Assembly: GCA_009746045.1 (NCBI GenBank)
Contig: RPFO01000015.1
Location: forward strand, 2,654,932 to 2,718,931
DNA: 64,000 nucleotides
Reading direction: 5' to 3'
Source: Mesostigma viride
Lineage: Eukaryota; Streptophyta; Mesostigmatophyceae; Mesostigmatales; Mesostigmataceae
This document shows, piece after piece, positions 32,241 to 43,424 of this stretch; the stretch's first letter is position 1; each line of letters opens with the position of its first letter. The notes under the pieces were generated by a model that saw only the letters and a list, made by a program, of their open reading frames with translations, did no database searches and was not told the origin of the DNA. The translations under genes and the position numbers were made by a program.

Positions 32241-33593
32241 CTGCCCAGACTGGCCTCCTGCCCCAGCAGGCTTGGCCTTCCTGTCAGGGCACTCACGACG
32301 CCAGTGACCTTCCTTGCCACACACAAAGCATGCTCCACCCTTCTTCCCAGACCCAGCCCCACCCTTGCCAGGCTTCCCCTGGCCTCCCTGAGACTGCCCA
32401 CCCTGCTTGCCCTGGTTGCCTTGAGCTTGGCCCTTGCCTTGCCCTTGGCCACCCTTACCCTGCTGACCACCAGCTTGCTGGCTCCCAACCCCTCCTTGGG
32501 AACCTGCACCCTTGCCACCCTGAGCCCCCTGCCTCTGGCGCCTGAAGCGCTTACGCTTGTTAGGCCTTGCCCCATCACGGGCTGGGTACCCGGGGACATC
32601 ACCTTGGCCCTGCACAGCGGAGGTGGCATTGCTGCCATGGGACTGGATAGCTTTGCAGGCAGGATCTGGCTTCCTTATGCTGAGGATTACAAGCTCCAGA
32701 GCACGCAAGGAGCCATCAGTCTGGTTAAGAAACATGCGGGCACCGTTCCTCCCATCCACACTTAGACCCATACGGTCCAGGAAATAGTCTGCCAAGGCCC
32801 TATCTGTGACCAGGAAGCCATACTTGCCCCCCTTGTCCCTGATACGGTTGAGCCTAGCCCATTCCTCTGCCACAGTACCCACTATCTCAAAGGTGTCATA
32901 ATACTGATGTTTATAATAGTTGGTGAGGTTGAGAACCTTGTCAGAGAACTCCTCCCTCAACCCATCCAGGAACTGTGCCCAGGTTAGCTTATCCTTGACA
33001 GCAGTCCTAGCCTTTTCCCTGACACGCTCTGATGAGTCCCTGTTGCACGTGGACGAGTGAAACACTTGCACTAGGTTGACAGTGGGGTCCACGGAGAACA
33101 CAACCAGCTCCATGTCCTCTAGCCACTTGTCTAAAGCTTCCTGTGCTAGTGGTGGGTTAAGAGGCTTTTGTCCATTCATAACAGTGACTGCACTCATGTG
33201 AGGCCTCGACCCTGGCATCGCCTTCACTGGTTCCACCACAGCGGGTGTCACAGCAACAGCACCACTTGGCCCAACAGGCACAGGGGAGAACACATCCACA
33301 TGAAGCCTCTTACCATTGCCGTCAGCGGAGGTGTCCCTCTTACGCTTCTCCACGGCTGGTTGCCCATTCGCCACCGTTATTGCATCAGACGGCCCTGTCG
33401 CCCGCACCTTGCGCGCCTCCTCCACCGAGTCCTCGTGCCGCCTCTTGCTGCCTGGTCGCTTTCCTCCATCGCCGTCGCTGGCTGGGATTGCCTCTCCCAC
33501 CAGCTGCTCCTTGTCCTTCCGAGGCTCCTGGCTCTCCCCAGCCGGTGCCTCTGCCTCACCCTTGTCGCCGTCGCCCGGTTTGCCACGAGGCAT
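32235..33593 (-). CDS. gag: Cop1-b Gag, intact 452-residue frame
   Basis: It starts at the ATG 33593 (MPRGKPGDGDKGEAEA) and ends at TGA 32235-32237. The first 140 residues are Lys/Arg/Glu/Ala-rich with nuclear-localisation-like KRPGSKRRHE. Residues of about 145-320 form a capsid-like helical domain (LTWAQFLDGLREEFSDK, EEWARLNRIRDKGGKYGF, ADYFLDRMGLSVDGRNGAR). A Gly/Gln/Lys linker and a CCHC knuckle CFVCGKEGHWRREC (about residue 425) complete the protein. The stop context is CAG-TGA-CTA and pol is open in the same frame for the next 49 codons and onward. This suggests a Gag-Pol fusion by readthrough. Confidence 0.93.
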   Translation of the reverse strand: MPRGKPGDGDKGEAEAPAGESQEPRKDKEQLVGEAIPASDGDGGKRPGSKRRHEDSVEEARKVRATGPSDAITVANGQPAVEKRKRDTSADGNGKRLHVDVFSPVPVGPSGAVAVTPAVVEPVKAMPGSRPHMSAVTVMNGQKPLNPPLAQEALDKWLEDMELVVFSVDPTVNLVQVFHSSTCNRDSSERVREKARTAVKDKLTWAQFLDGLREEFSDKVLNLTNYYKHQYYDTFEIVGTVAEEWARLNRIRDKGGKYGFLVTDRALADYFLDRMGLSVDGRNGARMFLNQTDGSLRALELVILSIRKPDPACKAIQSHGSNATSAVQGQGDVPGYPARDGARPNKRKRFRRQRQGAQGGKGAGSQGGVGSQQAGGQQGKGGQGQGKGQAQGNQGKQGGQSQGGQGKPGKGGAGSGKKGGACFVCGKEGHWRRECPDRKAKPAGAGGQSGQQ

Positions 33594-33646
33594 TATATAC
33601 AGCGGGACGACAAAACAACACAGGCGAAAGACAAAGAAGAACAGGC

Positions 33647-33758
33647 TCAGGCGCTGGCACTACCTGAAGAGGCCACTGGCTGCTCTCCAGGTGCTGCCTC
33701 CTCTTCACGCTCCTGCGCCGTGCGCGCCACCGGTGTCCCCACTCGCGGAACTGAGCGG
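33647..33758 (-). CDS. Cop1-b ORF1, C-terminal segment (split by Cop3)
   Basis: This is the C-terminal part of the 383-codon ORF1 whose N-terminal part is at 62210-63254. It reads SVPRVGTPVARTAQEREEEA and ends at TGA 33647-33649, 53 bases before the gag ATG. It aligns with the ORF1 tail of Cop1-a (AIPRVRTPVAATAEERERE). The frame is continuous across the AGCGG duplication when Cop3 is removed. Confidence 0.85.
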
Positions 33759-34176
33759 AGTTAACGTAAAGGATTTACGTTAGATGGATAGAGATTGTTA
33801 CGCTCTTTCCAACGGCACCTTGCACGCCTCATTTGGTTAAGGAACGTAAAAGTTATGACGTTTCCTAGGCTGTGCCGACAGTACCCGGCGCGCCACTGTG
33901 GGCGCGTACGGACACAGGATGTACAAGTGTCACTATGACAGTCCGCAGGACGTTGACAGGACTTGTACAGGACTTGATGGTCAATTGATAGGTAGGCGTG
34001 CTGTAGCGCGCCAGGACCTAGGAGACAATTGATGCTGAGTAGTGTACGGATAGGTCCACAGGACTAGCCGTATGGACAATTGGTAGATCTGCGCGCCAAA
34101 GGCGTGCCAGAGTCTGTGTAATCAATTGATTGACAGTTCAGCTGTGACAGTGCAGCTGAATACTTGGACGCGTCCC
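33759..34176 (+). repeat. Cop3 5' LTR, first part
   Basis: It begins AGTTAACGTAAAGG with a 9-bp inverted repeat TAACGTAAA-gga-TTTACGTTA (33762-33782). Four CAATTG motifs lie at 33982, 34026, 34077 and 34123, about 45-50 bp apart. The LTR is cut at GTCCC by Cop2-b and resumes at 42646. The intact right LTR (61595-62209) shows the unoccupied site. Confidence 0.95.
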
Positions 34177-34634
34177 AGTTGGATGGAGACTAGCGATGAC
34201 AAACAACTGCTGAAGCTGAAAGCGAATGATGATTGTATTAGTAATAATACAACGAGAGAGCAATGGAAGCTGAGGGCTCAGAATGGAACGTCTGGGCAAA
34301 CTCGGGTGCTGCGGCACTCCCCAGTGCTACGCCTATATGCCTATGGCGGTGCTACCTGCAGCACCTCACCAGTGGACAACTGTACACTGCCATGCCATGC
34401 GACCACGTCACTAGCATCAACTACACTCGGCCCGTCCAGAACCGGATAACCCGGGTCTGGCGGGTCGAGCTAGAGTCTAGGCACAGTCTGGCACTAACCG
34501 CACATCGGTCCACATGACACCTCAGTACCGTACACCCTGCCGTACAGTACTGAGGTGTCCCGCTCAGCCGCGGTAGGCAATACGCGGCGCGCAGGCCGGA
34601 AATCCGTGTGTCAGCCTAAGCATCTCATCTAACT
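34177..34634 (-). repeat. Cop2-b 3' LTR
   Basis: The 458-bp LTR starts AGTTGGATGGAG and ends CATCTAACT on the plus strand. It carries the GACACCTCAGTAC hairpin. The adjoining sequence CCCATTATGTTTTCC is the complement of the polypurine tract. Confidence 0.95.
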
Positions 34635-35698
34635 CCCATTATGTTTTCCTTTCAGGTTGAAGGCTAGCGACTTCAAGCCTGACCCTGCCCAGCTAGGAGA
34701 CTGACTCCAAGCTGACTGAGGTGCTGAGCAACTGACACCCATACTGCAACATCTGGACTGAAAAAGATGGGCCCCAGAACTCGTGCAATACTTGTGATGG
34801 CATCACGTTTAGCTCAACATGCCCGGGGAGTTCCTCCTCCTCGCGAGCTCACAAGGGAGATAGCTATGCCTGTCTGCCTATCCAGGGAGTGCATCACCAG
34901 CCAAGAGAGCCATTGTAAAAAAATGCCAAGGTAACCGTTTAAGAGGTTCCATGTTGTTCCATCATCATCGCCCACTCAGAGAAAAATACCCAGCCAGGCT
35001 GGGTCAACTGAGCTCAGGTTACCTGCAACCTGAGGAGTGACAGTGGACAGGTTTATTGCACCCTGCACTGTCCATGTTGTACCTGCACAACATGTGAGGA
35101 CCAGCCACCCCTGCCCTGCACAGAGGGGGCTGAAGTCCTAGTGACAGGTGACAGGACTATGACATCCTGGACCTGGCCACGTTGCACCTGCACAACGTGT
35201 GAGACCAGCCACCCCTGCCCTGCACATGGTGACTGAAGTCCTGGTGACAGGTGACAGGAATATTTCATCCTGCACCTGTGCTGAGCACGTTGTACTAGAC
35301 AACATGACAGCACCCATGCCTTTACTGCCACTGAACAGTGAGGCCAGGTGGCCCAGGATATCCACAGTGAACTGGGGTCCTGGGTAACCACCTGTCAAGG
35401 GAGCTTTGACCCTCCACTTGAATGGGGGCACCTGAGCCACTGAGCTCAAGGCCAATCCACCAAGGCATACGCCCTAGTGGAAAAAAGTGTGAGATACATC
35501 CCATGCCCACCTATGAAGGTGTGCATAACGAAATTCCATGGTGTTGAAAAAATCAAAACAGATTTTATTGGGCATAGGGCACGCAGATGTATGAAAACAG
35601 ACTCCAACCAACCCCCCTTGCTGGAAGCCACAACCTACCCCTTGGACCTGCCCAAGGGGTACTGGGTGACCTAGGCGGCCCTGGTGAACAGGACCCTG
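34635..35698 (-). other. Cop2-b 3' untranslated region with hairpin array
   Basis: This is the reverse counterpart of 13691-14764. It has the tandem repeat of about 105 bp (about 35055-35280) and the same three CAYGTTG/CAACRTG hairpins, a CTCAGGTT/AACCTGAG hairpin near 35018-35035, and an A-run (T-run on the element strand). No ORF is credible. Confidence 0.75.
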
Positions 35699-38600
35699 CT
35701 AGGCGTCCCCCCTATGGGGCAGGGTTGCCTGCTTGCCATAGGGGTTCATCAAGTGGTACAACAGCTGGTATTGTCAGCTGCCTGCTGAGGCACTTTAGTG
35801 AGTGCATCAGCAGCGTTGTGTTTGTCCTCCACGTGACGGGTGGACTCCCAGTAGGTGGACTCCTGTTTAGGACCACCCAGTCAAGATCAGTGTGCACAGC
35901 ATAGGGGTTAGCAAGGAAACTGAGGACTGACTGACTGTCAGTGAGCAAGTGTGCCACCACCCCAGCATTGCTGCCTGCTTGCATCTGCAACCAAACCAGC
36001 ACATGATTCAAGTACCTGGCATGAAGCACTGCTGACACCACTGCCCTGCACTCAGCAGCATTGCTGCTGACAGCCTTGCGTCTATGCAACCGGCTGTACC
36101 ATGAAATGAGAGACAAGGGTGCATCATCATTCTGCACAAAATACAAGCCTGACTCCCTTGCCTGCAACTTGGTAATCTGCCTGGACTCCATGGAACTATC
36201 CATCATAGCTTGGATGTGAATGGTTTTGTGGAGATCCAAGGAGTGCAAGATAAGGGGAGGGCCTTCCTGGAGAGTTTTGGTGATGGCTTTGTGACCTACT
36301 TGCATCAAGACATCATCATCAACTCTGCTAACCACAGCCAGGTGAGGTGCACACGTTGAGCACAACCACCCCAGCTTGCCTCTAATGGTAGGACAGGCTC
36401 CAGGTTTGATTTTTGTTTGCAAAACCTCCAAGCAGCTGTGCATGTAATCATTGGGAGAGTAAGTGCACACACCCACTGGTTTTGATGCTGCTGGAGTTGT
36501 AACATTGTGCCACAAAATTTTATGGCAGTGGTGCCCAGCTCTACTTGCTTGCCAATCTCAAAATGCTGTGACACTTGTTGAATAAAATCATCCACAGCAC
36601 GCCTTGGCCCAGCAATCAGCTGATCATCCCCATGCCACACAAAGGTGAGAATGCCATGAGGGTGTGGGACCACAAAGAAGCAAGGGTCTATGTCATCATA
36701 TCTAGCCCCTAGCTTTTCAAACACAGCCTGAGCTGACATCCTGAAAATCGAGGAGCTGATTGCAGCCCTTCAACACCTATGTTAGCTTTCAGGTACTGCT
36801 GAGGGATGTGTTTTGCCCAAACTCTGGGAGTGGAGACTACATACACCTGACCATGCCACACTTGTTGTGCTATCTCAGGTGAGCCTTTCAGGAAAGCCCT
36901 TTTAATGTCTGTAGCCTTACATACATAGTCATCCCCATCATTGAGATGACCCACAAAGACAGACAGCAAGATTTTTAGGGATGTTTGCTGAATGCCTGGC
37001 GTGTACAACTCTGCCTCTGTCAGATCAGTGGTGCCCTTGAACTCTGTCACACAAGGTCTAGCATGAAAATGACTGACCCATCTGCTGCTGGCTTATGTTT
37101 ACACACAAACTTCAGGCGCAAGTGCTTGCACCCTGCAGGCTTTTTGTCAATAGGTGTGACAGGTGGAGTATGAGAAGGACTAAGAGGATCTGGCACTACC
37201 CATTCTTCCCTGGCCTTGTTAAAGGCCTCCACCCATTTTAGGAATCCTATGTGTGTGCGACAGTCTTGCTCTATCTGTTCATAAGAAAGAGGAGACATTT
37301 TAGCCACATCATGCTTGCCCAATCCAAATGAGTTGGGATGAAGTTTTTGGTTGTGAACCAAGTCTGCCACACAGGGTTCTTGCCCTGGGGCATACTTGGG
37401 TGTAGCAAATTTTACAGAAGCAATGTTGGTGTTAAGAAGTTTTTCAAGAGAAATTTTGAAATGATTCAGATCAACACCACCCATGTCCTGGATGGATAGT
37501 CTATCACTGGAGATATGACACCAGGGTAACAGAGAAAAGGATCCCCCAACAAAGCATTCCCTTTATAACCTTCCAATACCTGAAAAGGAGTGGGGATACC
37601 GAGTATAGTCAACATGACCTGACCTAATACCTTGAGGGATGACTGCCCTGAGAAATCAGCCACATGGTGCCAGGGTGAAGGTTCCAAAGGCATATGGGGC
37701 ACAGCCAGGGCACTGATAATGCTGACCTGGGCTTGTGTGTCCACTGCAACCATAAATGGGCTATTGTCATTCTGCCCAACCTTCCCCACCTTAGCTGATC
37801 CTGCAGCAGTTTGAGCTTTGGCTCTATGAGCTGCTTGTAAAATGCGAACAGCGTCTGCTAGGCTGCGTTTGGAAGGTGCAGCTAGTGGCTGAGCTATGTT
37901 CACACTTGAAGAGGTGATAGGTTGCTGATCACCTGTTTTGCCAATGTGACCCTCTGCTGCAGGGGGCCAAGCCTGCAGTGACTGCCTGCAATCATCAAGG
38001 GTGACCTGGGTGTCACAGTGGGTGTGGCTCTCACACTCACCAGTGGGTGTTCCAAACAACCACTCACTGGGCAACGCTGGGATGCCAGGCAACTGTACAG
38101 GGCTGTCGGCCAACAGCTCTTCCTCCTCTGCCACGTCTGACACAGTTGGAAAATACAATTTCATCCTGTGAGGTGAACACCTGTGAATCTTTCCCGTGTC
38201 ATTGTGTTTAACTAACACTGTCCTGCCAGTGGTGTTAAACTTTAGGATGGTGGCTGGCCCATGCCAGGTACCCACCTTGCCTAGTCCCGACTCCTTGTAG
38301 AATAGGACCTGATCCCCTTCTCTGAAGGTGGGACGTGGATGCTTTGCATCCTTGACAGCTAACCTGCTAGCTGTCTGTGCTCGCTGTGCGTTGTATAGGG
38401 CTAGTACCTCAGGTGGATAAATGCCTGCATGCAATCCATCTGGTGTAATGATCACCCCTTGTGGGGTTTTCATGAGTGGCCTCCTGTTGAGGACTTGGCA
38501 CAACCTGGTGGACCACAGAGCTCTGTCAGCATATGACCCACTGTCAGCCAGCAGATTGCCATCTTCTTTGGCTACAAGGGTTTTAATGGACCTGATGGCC

Positions 38601-39433
38601 CTTTCAATAATGCCTTGCCTCTCATGATCTTCTAGCCCAGCCAGATCAATAGCCTCACACCCTGGTTCATTGGCAAGACACGTGAACTGCTGATCCAGTA
38701 ACAATGCCTCCACAGGGTAGTACCTGGCCTGAGCAATCAAGAGAGCCCTGAGCAACTGTGTCTTGTCCATTCCAGGTAATGGTTCAATGGTTGTGTACCT
38801 TGACCATGCATCTTTAAGTGCCAAGTAAGATTGTCCTTTGATATGAAAGACATCTCCTACCACCCTGCCCTTGCACTTAGGTGGGGTAGCTACATGCCAC
38901 TTAGGGGGTTTGGGTGCATTGAACTGACAATGCTGGCAGTGGGATCTGACCACCTGGCATGCACGTCTGAGTGCTGCCCCCCCTATTGCTGCTGCCACCA
39001 CCTCTGCACTCACTTCATGCCCATAAAGGAAATGCAACTGCAAAGCAAGCTCCTGAAAACTGATATGAGCATCCTCTGAGGGGACACTCTGCACACCTTG
39101 GGAACCATAGATGTGAAGGTTGGTTTAGAGACATAATCTTCTGAAACCAGCTGTAGCACCTTTCCAGAACTGCTCACTGCTCTGACAGTGGGGCATGCAG
39201 ATGAAAGAGGTGAAGCAGGCACACTCAAGCCAGCATGAGAGGGAGACTCACACTTCTTGCCGTGGGGAGGCCGCTTGCAGTCCTTGGGGTCACCGTGGGG
39301 CGGCCCGTGGCACTTGTGGCACAGGACGTCCAAATGCCCCAGCTCGTCCACGTTCTTGCGGCAGGTGGGCCGCAGGTGGTACTTCATGCCACAGCGGGTG
39401 CACCGCTGAGAAGACTTGTCCTCCTTGTCCTGC

Positions 39434-39501
<68 letters not shown>

Positions 39502-42147
39502 ACTGTTGCTGTTGTTGTTGTTGTTGCTGGAGCTGCCCCCCTTGGAGGGAGACTGCCCCTTACCCTTGCCCTTGCCCCAGCCCCTGCCCTTGCCCTTGCC
39601 CTTGCCCTTGCCCTTGCCCTTGCCCTTAAACATTTGTCCCAGCAGGGACTTGACTTCTGCCAGTGACAGGTCTCTTGCTCCTGTCTTCCCTCTCCCTATC
39701 CTCCTCCTCCCTCTCTTCCCCCCTGACCCTCTTTACAGAGGTGCCCATGGCCCCCTGGCTAAGGGGAGCCAAGGCCAGCTTGATATAATCCAATGCCTCC
39801 TTCATGTCCTCCCAGTACTTTGCCATTCCTGTGCAAGCATAGCGTAGGTGTTTTTGTCAAGTTTGAGTTTCTCAAGGAAGAACGCAGCAAGAACTTGTGA
39901 TCTAGCTGCTGGACATCAGGACGTGCTTTGATGGCTAGCTCATATTTCTTTGTCTCAGCCACATAGTCCACTGATGTGACCCTGTATTCCTCTACCCACC
40001 TGAATGCCCCATATATGTCCACAGATGAGGGGGTGGAGAGGAGGTCAGTTAGCTCCTTCATGAAAGCCTCCCAAACTGCCCTAGCCTGCGTGTCCTGCCA
40101 CTTGGGATACCTACGCTGGAAGACAAGAATGAGATTCTGAATCTGAGAGGAGGACTGATGGTAAAATCCCCCTGCATGAGAGATCCAAACCAATTCTTGA
40201 CATTCAGTTCCTCCCTAGCCAGCTGAAGAGAGAGAAGTGCATGATTCCCCTGCTCCCTAGTATACCCCTCAGGCAGCCCCCTGACATTAATCCTATCCAC
40301 AGGACGGTTTTCATTGTAAGTGGGCAACCTAGAGGGGGATGCAGGGGGAGAGGGAGAAGATGGTGTTGCTGCTGCAGCATTCACAGGAGAGACATGCTGA
40401 GAGGGAAGTGCTACTTGAGTGAGCTGAGCAGGATGGGCAAACATGGGCTGTGTAGGAGGGTTAGACAACATAGGGGTGGGCTGGGTGGGGGTGTGAGTGT
40501 GTGTCACTTCCCGCCTCCTGCTGCGGGCCTCCTCCCAATCATGGAAGGTGGGAGAGAGGGACACTTCATCGTCAGTAGGGTTAGTAAATCATGATGCAGC
40601 CAGGTAGGCAGCCACCTACCCGCCCCTTCAGGATGGCATTGTGCAGGAGCTCCAGGAGTCGCACCAGCGAACCCTGCTGCCCTGCACCCTCCTCCCTGAG
40701 AGGAGAGCCTGCAGGGCAGGCAGCAGGTCGTCACACACCCTGCGTGTGCCCGCTGGAGGTTGGGCAAGCCCAGGATGTGCGTGATAATCGCACACACCAG
40801 GCTGCCCGCCTCCGCGACGTGCATCTGCTGGCTCCTGTCGGCCAGCCCACGGAAGGAGGCTGTGGCCTGTATGGCACGCCACACGGCCTCATCACCCAGG
40901 GTGATGAAGTCCGACCTTCCAGGTCGCCTCCAGCAGTGCTGGCTGCTGCCCTGCGGTGGGACCCTGAGGCCCCTCCGGCCCTGCCAGGGCCTTGTCCTTG
41001 TTGCGGCTAGAGGGGGCCTGCCCCCCAGAGCCGCTGGAGGTGCCCGTGACACCCTCCATGGGGGCTGCATCCCCCGCCAGCGCCGGAGGCGCCGGCGTCG
41101 CTGCCGGGGTCCCTGCGACCCCGGGCGCTTGTGTCGCCGCCGGGGTCCCTGCGACCCCGGTGGCCTCCTCAGCCACCTGGCCCCCCACGCTGGGCGGGGG
41201 AGCCGCGGCTGAGGTTGGACCCTCTGACCTGCCAGAGGGTCCTGGGTGGCTTCACCACCCATGGGCGTGTTGGGGCGTCTGCCGCCCCGCGCTCCGTCGC
41301 AGGCGGCATCGCAGCCGCCTCACGCCTCTCCGGGCCCCAGCCAACTGGCGTGACTTGGGGCCACGGCCCCAACGGAGTCAGCGTGATCTCCTGTCTGGCG
41401 ACCACGCGCAGCGCCTCTCTCTGACGCTGCCTGGACGCCCACTGATCAACAGTGCCGGGGTTTGCCTCGGCCGATTGGCGAAACACCACAGCCAAACTGC
41501 CACCTGAACCAGGGGAACTGCATCCCAAACGCCCCTCGATCATCGTTTGCGTCCGATGAACCTCTATCGCATGGATGCTCATCTGGCAACTGAAAACGTT
41601 GCGAATGATCCAGCCGTTCACCGAAATGAACGCGGGATGTCGTCCTCCCCAATGGGGAGAAAATGGGGTGGGCGCCCGAACGCGACCGGGGCGGAACATG
41701 TTCCCCATACCGGTCAATGTCCATGATGGCCATCTGTCGGCCCACGGAAAGGTTACCAGACGTCGCAGGCGTCTGTGTCGAAATCTCGAGCGAAGGCCGT
41801 GACCTCGCAGGCTGCACCTCCCCATCCTCCTCCGAGGAATCACTCCGCTCACGACCCCCGTCACCTGCGACGGGGGAATTACGTGCCCGGGGGACCTGCC
41901 CCCCAGGTGCCATGGCGGACGAACCGCCAGTGGCAAACGGACGACCGCTCGCCATCCCCCGGGCGCCGGGCCCCACCTGCGGGGTCCGACGCCTGGGGTG
42001 GTCGGCGACCACCGTGCGGAAGGTGACGTTGGGCGTCACCCTCGCATCGTTGGTGGAGGGCGTGCCCTCCGGCGAAAGTCGGGGTGAGGTGCGCCTGGCA
42101 GGCGCCTTCCCCTTGTTGTTGTTGTTGTTGCCGTTGTTGGAAGCCAT
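35699..42147 (-). pseudogene. gag-pol: Cop2-b gag-pol, multiply frameshifted
   Basis: Gag starts at the ATG 42147 (MASNNGNNNNNKGKAPARR). It is readable in pieces: 42147-41446, 41262-40504, 40564-40058, 40193-39759, 39826-39626 and 39633-39010. The pieces include the GK and Asn runs and both Cys-His knuckles. Integrase plus protease-like domain are in one frame (about 39094-37466) with HFLYGH, CQHC, VVGDVFHI, LLLDQQF, HERQGIIERAIRSIK and MVAVDTQAQVSII. RT and RNase H follow in pieces (37484-37047, 37050-36709, 36739-36305, 36515-35699) with WHGDDQLIAG, NAAECRAVVSA and LLTDSQSV. The integrase core is continuous across the position where Cop4 splits Cop2-a. The pattern of breaks is mostly small indels. 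Confidence 0.92.
39433..39630 (-). repeat. Low-complexity coding tract of Cop2-b (Asn run and Gly-Lys run)
   Basis: On the plus strand it is a TTG/GTT microsatellite (about 39433-39525) followed by CCCTTG hexamers (about 39585-39625). These encode, on the minus strand, a Gly-Lys run and a long Asn run. The Asn run differs in length and interruptions from Cop2-a. Confidence 0.9.
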
Positions 42148-42184
42148 ATTTTTTTTTTCGAAAAAAAAAGAACTTTTCAGTCCA

Positions 42185-42640
42185 AGTTGGATGGAGACTA
42201 GGACGACGAACAACTGCTGAAGCTGAAAGCGAATGATGATTGTATTACAATAATACAATGAGAGAGCAATGGAAGCTGAGGGCTCAGAATGGAACGTCTG
42301 GGCAAACTCGGGTGCTGCGGCACTCCCCAGTGCTACGCCTATATGCCTATGGCGGTGCTACCTGCAGCACCTCACCAGTGGACAACTGTACACTGCAATG
42401 CCATGCGACCACGTCACTAGCATCAACTACACTCGGCCCGTCCAGAACCGGATAACCCGGGTCTGGCGGGTCGAGCTAGAGTCTAGGCACAGTCTGGCAC
42501 TAACCGCACATCGGTCCACATGACACCTCAGTACCGTACACCCTGCCGTACAGTACTGAGGTGTCCCGCTCAGCCGCGGTAGGCAATACGCGGCGCGCAG
42601 GCCGGAAATCCGTGTGTCAGCCTAAGCATCTCATCTAACT
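42185..42640 (-). repeat. Cop2-b 5' LTR (456 bp)
   Basis: On the plus strand it starts AGTTGGATGGAGACTAGG and ends CATCTAACT. It differs from the partner LTR near its coding-side end by small indels (42200-42255). The gag ATG lies about 38 bases inside. Confidence 0.95.
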
Positions 42641-42645
42641 GTCCC

Positions 42646-42842
42646 TAGCAAGCTATATGTATGACTTGGTAGCTCTAGGACGCTAGTTCTTGCGTGCACG
42701 CTCTCTTGGCACTGCGACCCTGTCGCCTGTGCTGCGTGCAGTCTTGGAAGTGACGTGACTTACGTCTGTGTTCCTTATTCTTAATAAAGGCAACATTTCC
42801 TGCAAGAACCATGGCGGAATTCTACACAACCCTCTCTCAACT
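42646..42842 (+). repeat. Cop3 5' LTR, second part
   Basis: It continues from 34176 after Cop2-b and ends CTCTCAACT. It contains the polyadenylation-like TTAATAAAGG (42781 onward) and an ATG in strong context (CCATGG, 42820) that opens a 33-codon upstream ORF overlapping the ORF1 start. The bases after the LTR (CGTATTACTCGCC) do not begin TGG. Cop1 has CGTATTATTGC in the same place. Confidence 0.93.
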
Positions 42843-42866
42843 CGTATTACTCGCCTTTTCACGATC

Positions 42867-43424
42867 ATGCCCAATTCCGAAGAATTCCGCATTCCCACCG
42901 ACGAGGAGGTAGCTGCTCCGCCGGCCGATCCATTACCGGCTACACGTCCGCGTGAGCCGCAGCCGGCTGCTCCATCGTGGCAACAACTTCTTGACGAAGT
43001 CACGATTTCCCTCGACGAGTTACATTGTCGACAGCGAGCAGCGCTCCCGTTGCTGGGAGATTTTCCCGAGGACCCCCGCCTGCCGCAGCTGGTGCCGGCC
43101 ATTCGCGGCCCATTAGACCAGATCCGAAATATTCTTTCGGCTTTTACGGTCCAGGTCCGTGGCGGCCTGCGTTCGGTGAACGAAGTCACCACCGCCATCG
43201 AGGAGGTGGATAACGCAATTTCCTCGCTCACCGGGTACCAGCGCAACTTGCAAAACTGGGCCTCGACGCGCACGGGGGGCGCGCCGGTGGTCACTACAAA
43301 TTTGTTTCAGGACCTCGCGTTGCTTTCGCTGCTTACTCGCGGCGTTCGCACACGCGAGCGCCAGGTCCTCATCAACCTGGTCGCATTTCTCTCAGCCTTG
43401 CGTGAGTGGATTCCAGCGGGCTAG
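42867..43424 (+). CDS. Cop3 ORF1, unknown 185-residue protein upstream of gag
   Basis: The ATG at 42867 (MPNSEEFRIPTDEE) is 24 bases after the LTR. The protein has an acidic/Pro-rich N-terminus and a helical body (ISLDELHCRQRAALPLL, AIRGPLDQIRNIL, VNEVTTAIEEVDNAISSL). It ends LREWIPAG at a TAG (43422-43424). The same frame stays open for 63 further codons to a TGA at 43614-43616 (MEDPEYAYEYCDFRGLDY at the end), so the TAG could be a mutation or a leaky stop. Position and size suggest a counterpart of Cop1 ORF1, but I see no residue-level similarity that I would defend. About 160 bases, split by Gyp1, separate it from gag. Confidence 0.7.
   Translation: MPNSEEFRIPTDEEVAAPPADPLPATRPREPQPAAPSWQQLLDEVTISLDELHCRQRAALPLLGDFPEDPRLPQLVPAIRGPLDQIRNILSAFTVQVRGGLRSVNEVTTAIEEVDNAISSLTGYQRNLQNWASTRTGGAPVVTTNLFQDLALLSLLTRGVRTRERQVLINLVAFLSALREWIPAG

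Larger units (their letters stand above)
34177..42640 (-). mobile_element. Cop2-b: copia-type element inserted in the Cop3 5' LTR
   Basis: The 3' LTR (34177-34634) and 5' LTR (42185-42640) are flanked by GTCCC (34172-34176 and 42641-42645). The element is a reverse-orientation relative of Cop2-a, without Cop4, and shows the empty AGGCT site in integrase (around 38650). Its gag-pol frame is broken at many points, in contrast to the uninterrupted Cop2-a. Confidence 0.96.

Noticed and set aside
39195-39847. Plus-strand ORFs with long Leu, Cys or Val runs, also 4097-4808 on the minus strand
   Set aside because: They are antisense or frame shadows of the Asn and Gly-Lys coding microsatellites of Cop2 gag.
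1331-42640. One giant inverted duplication joining the left and right blocks
   Set aside because: Cop1 and Cop2 occur in opposite orientation, but the Cop2 copies sit in different hosts with different duplications, so these are independent insertions.
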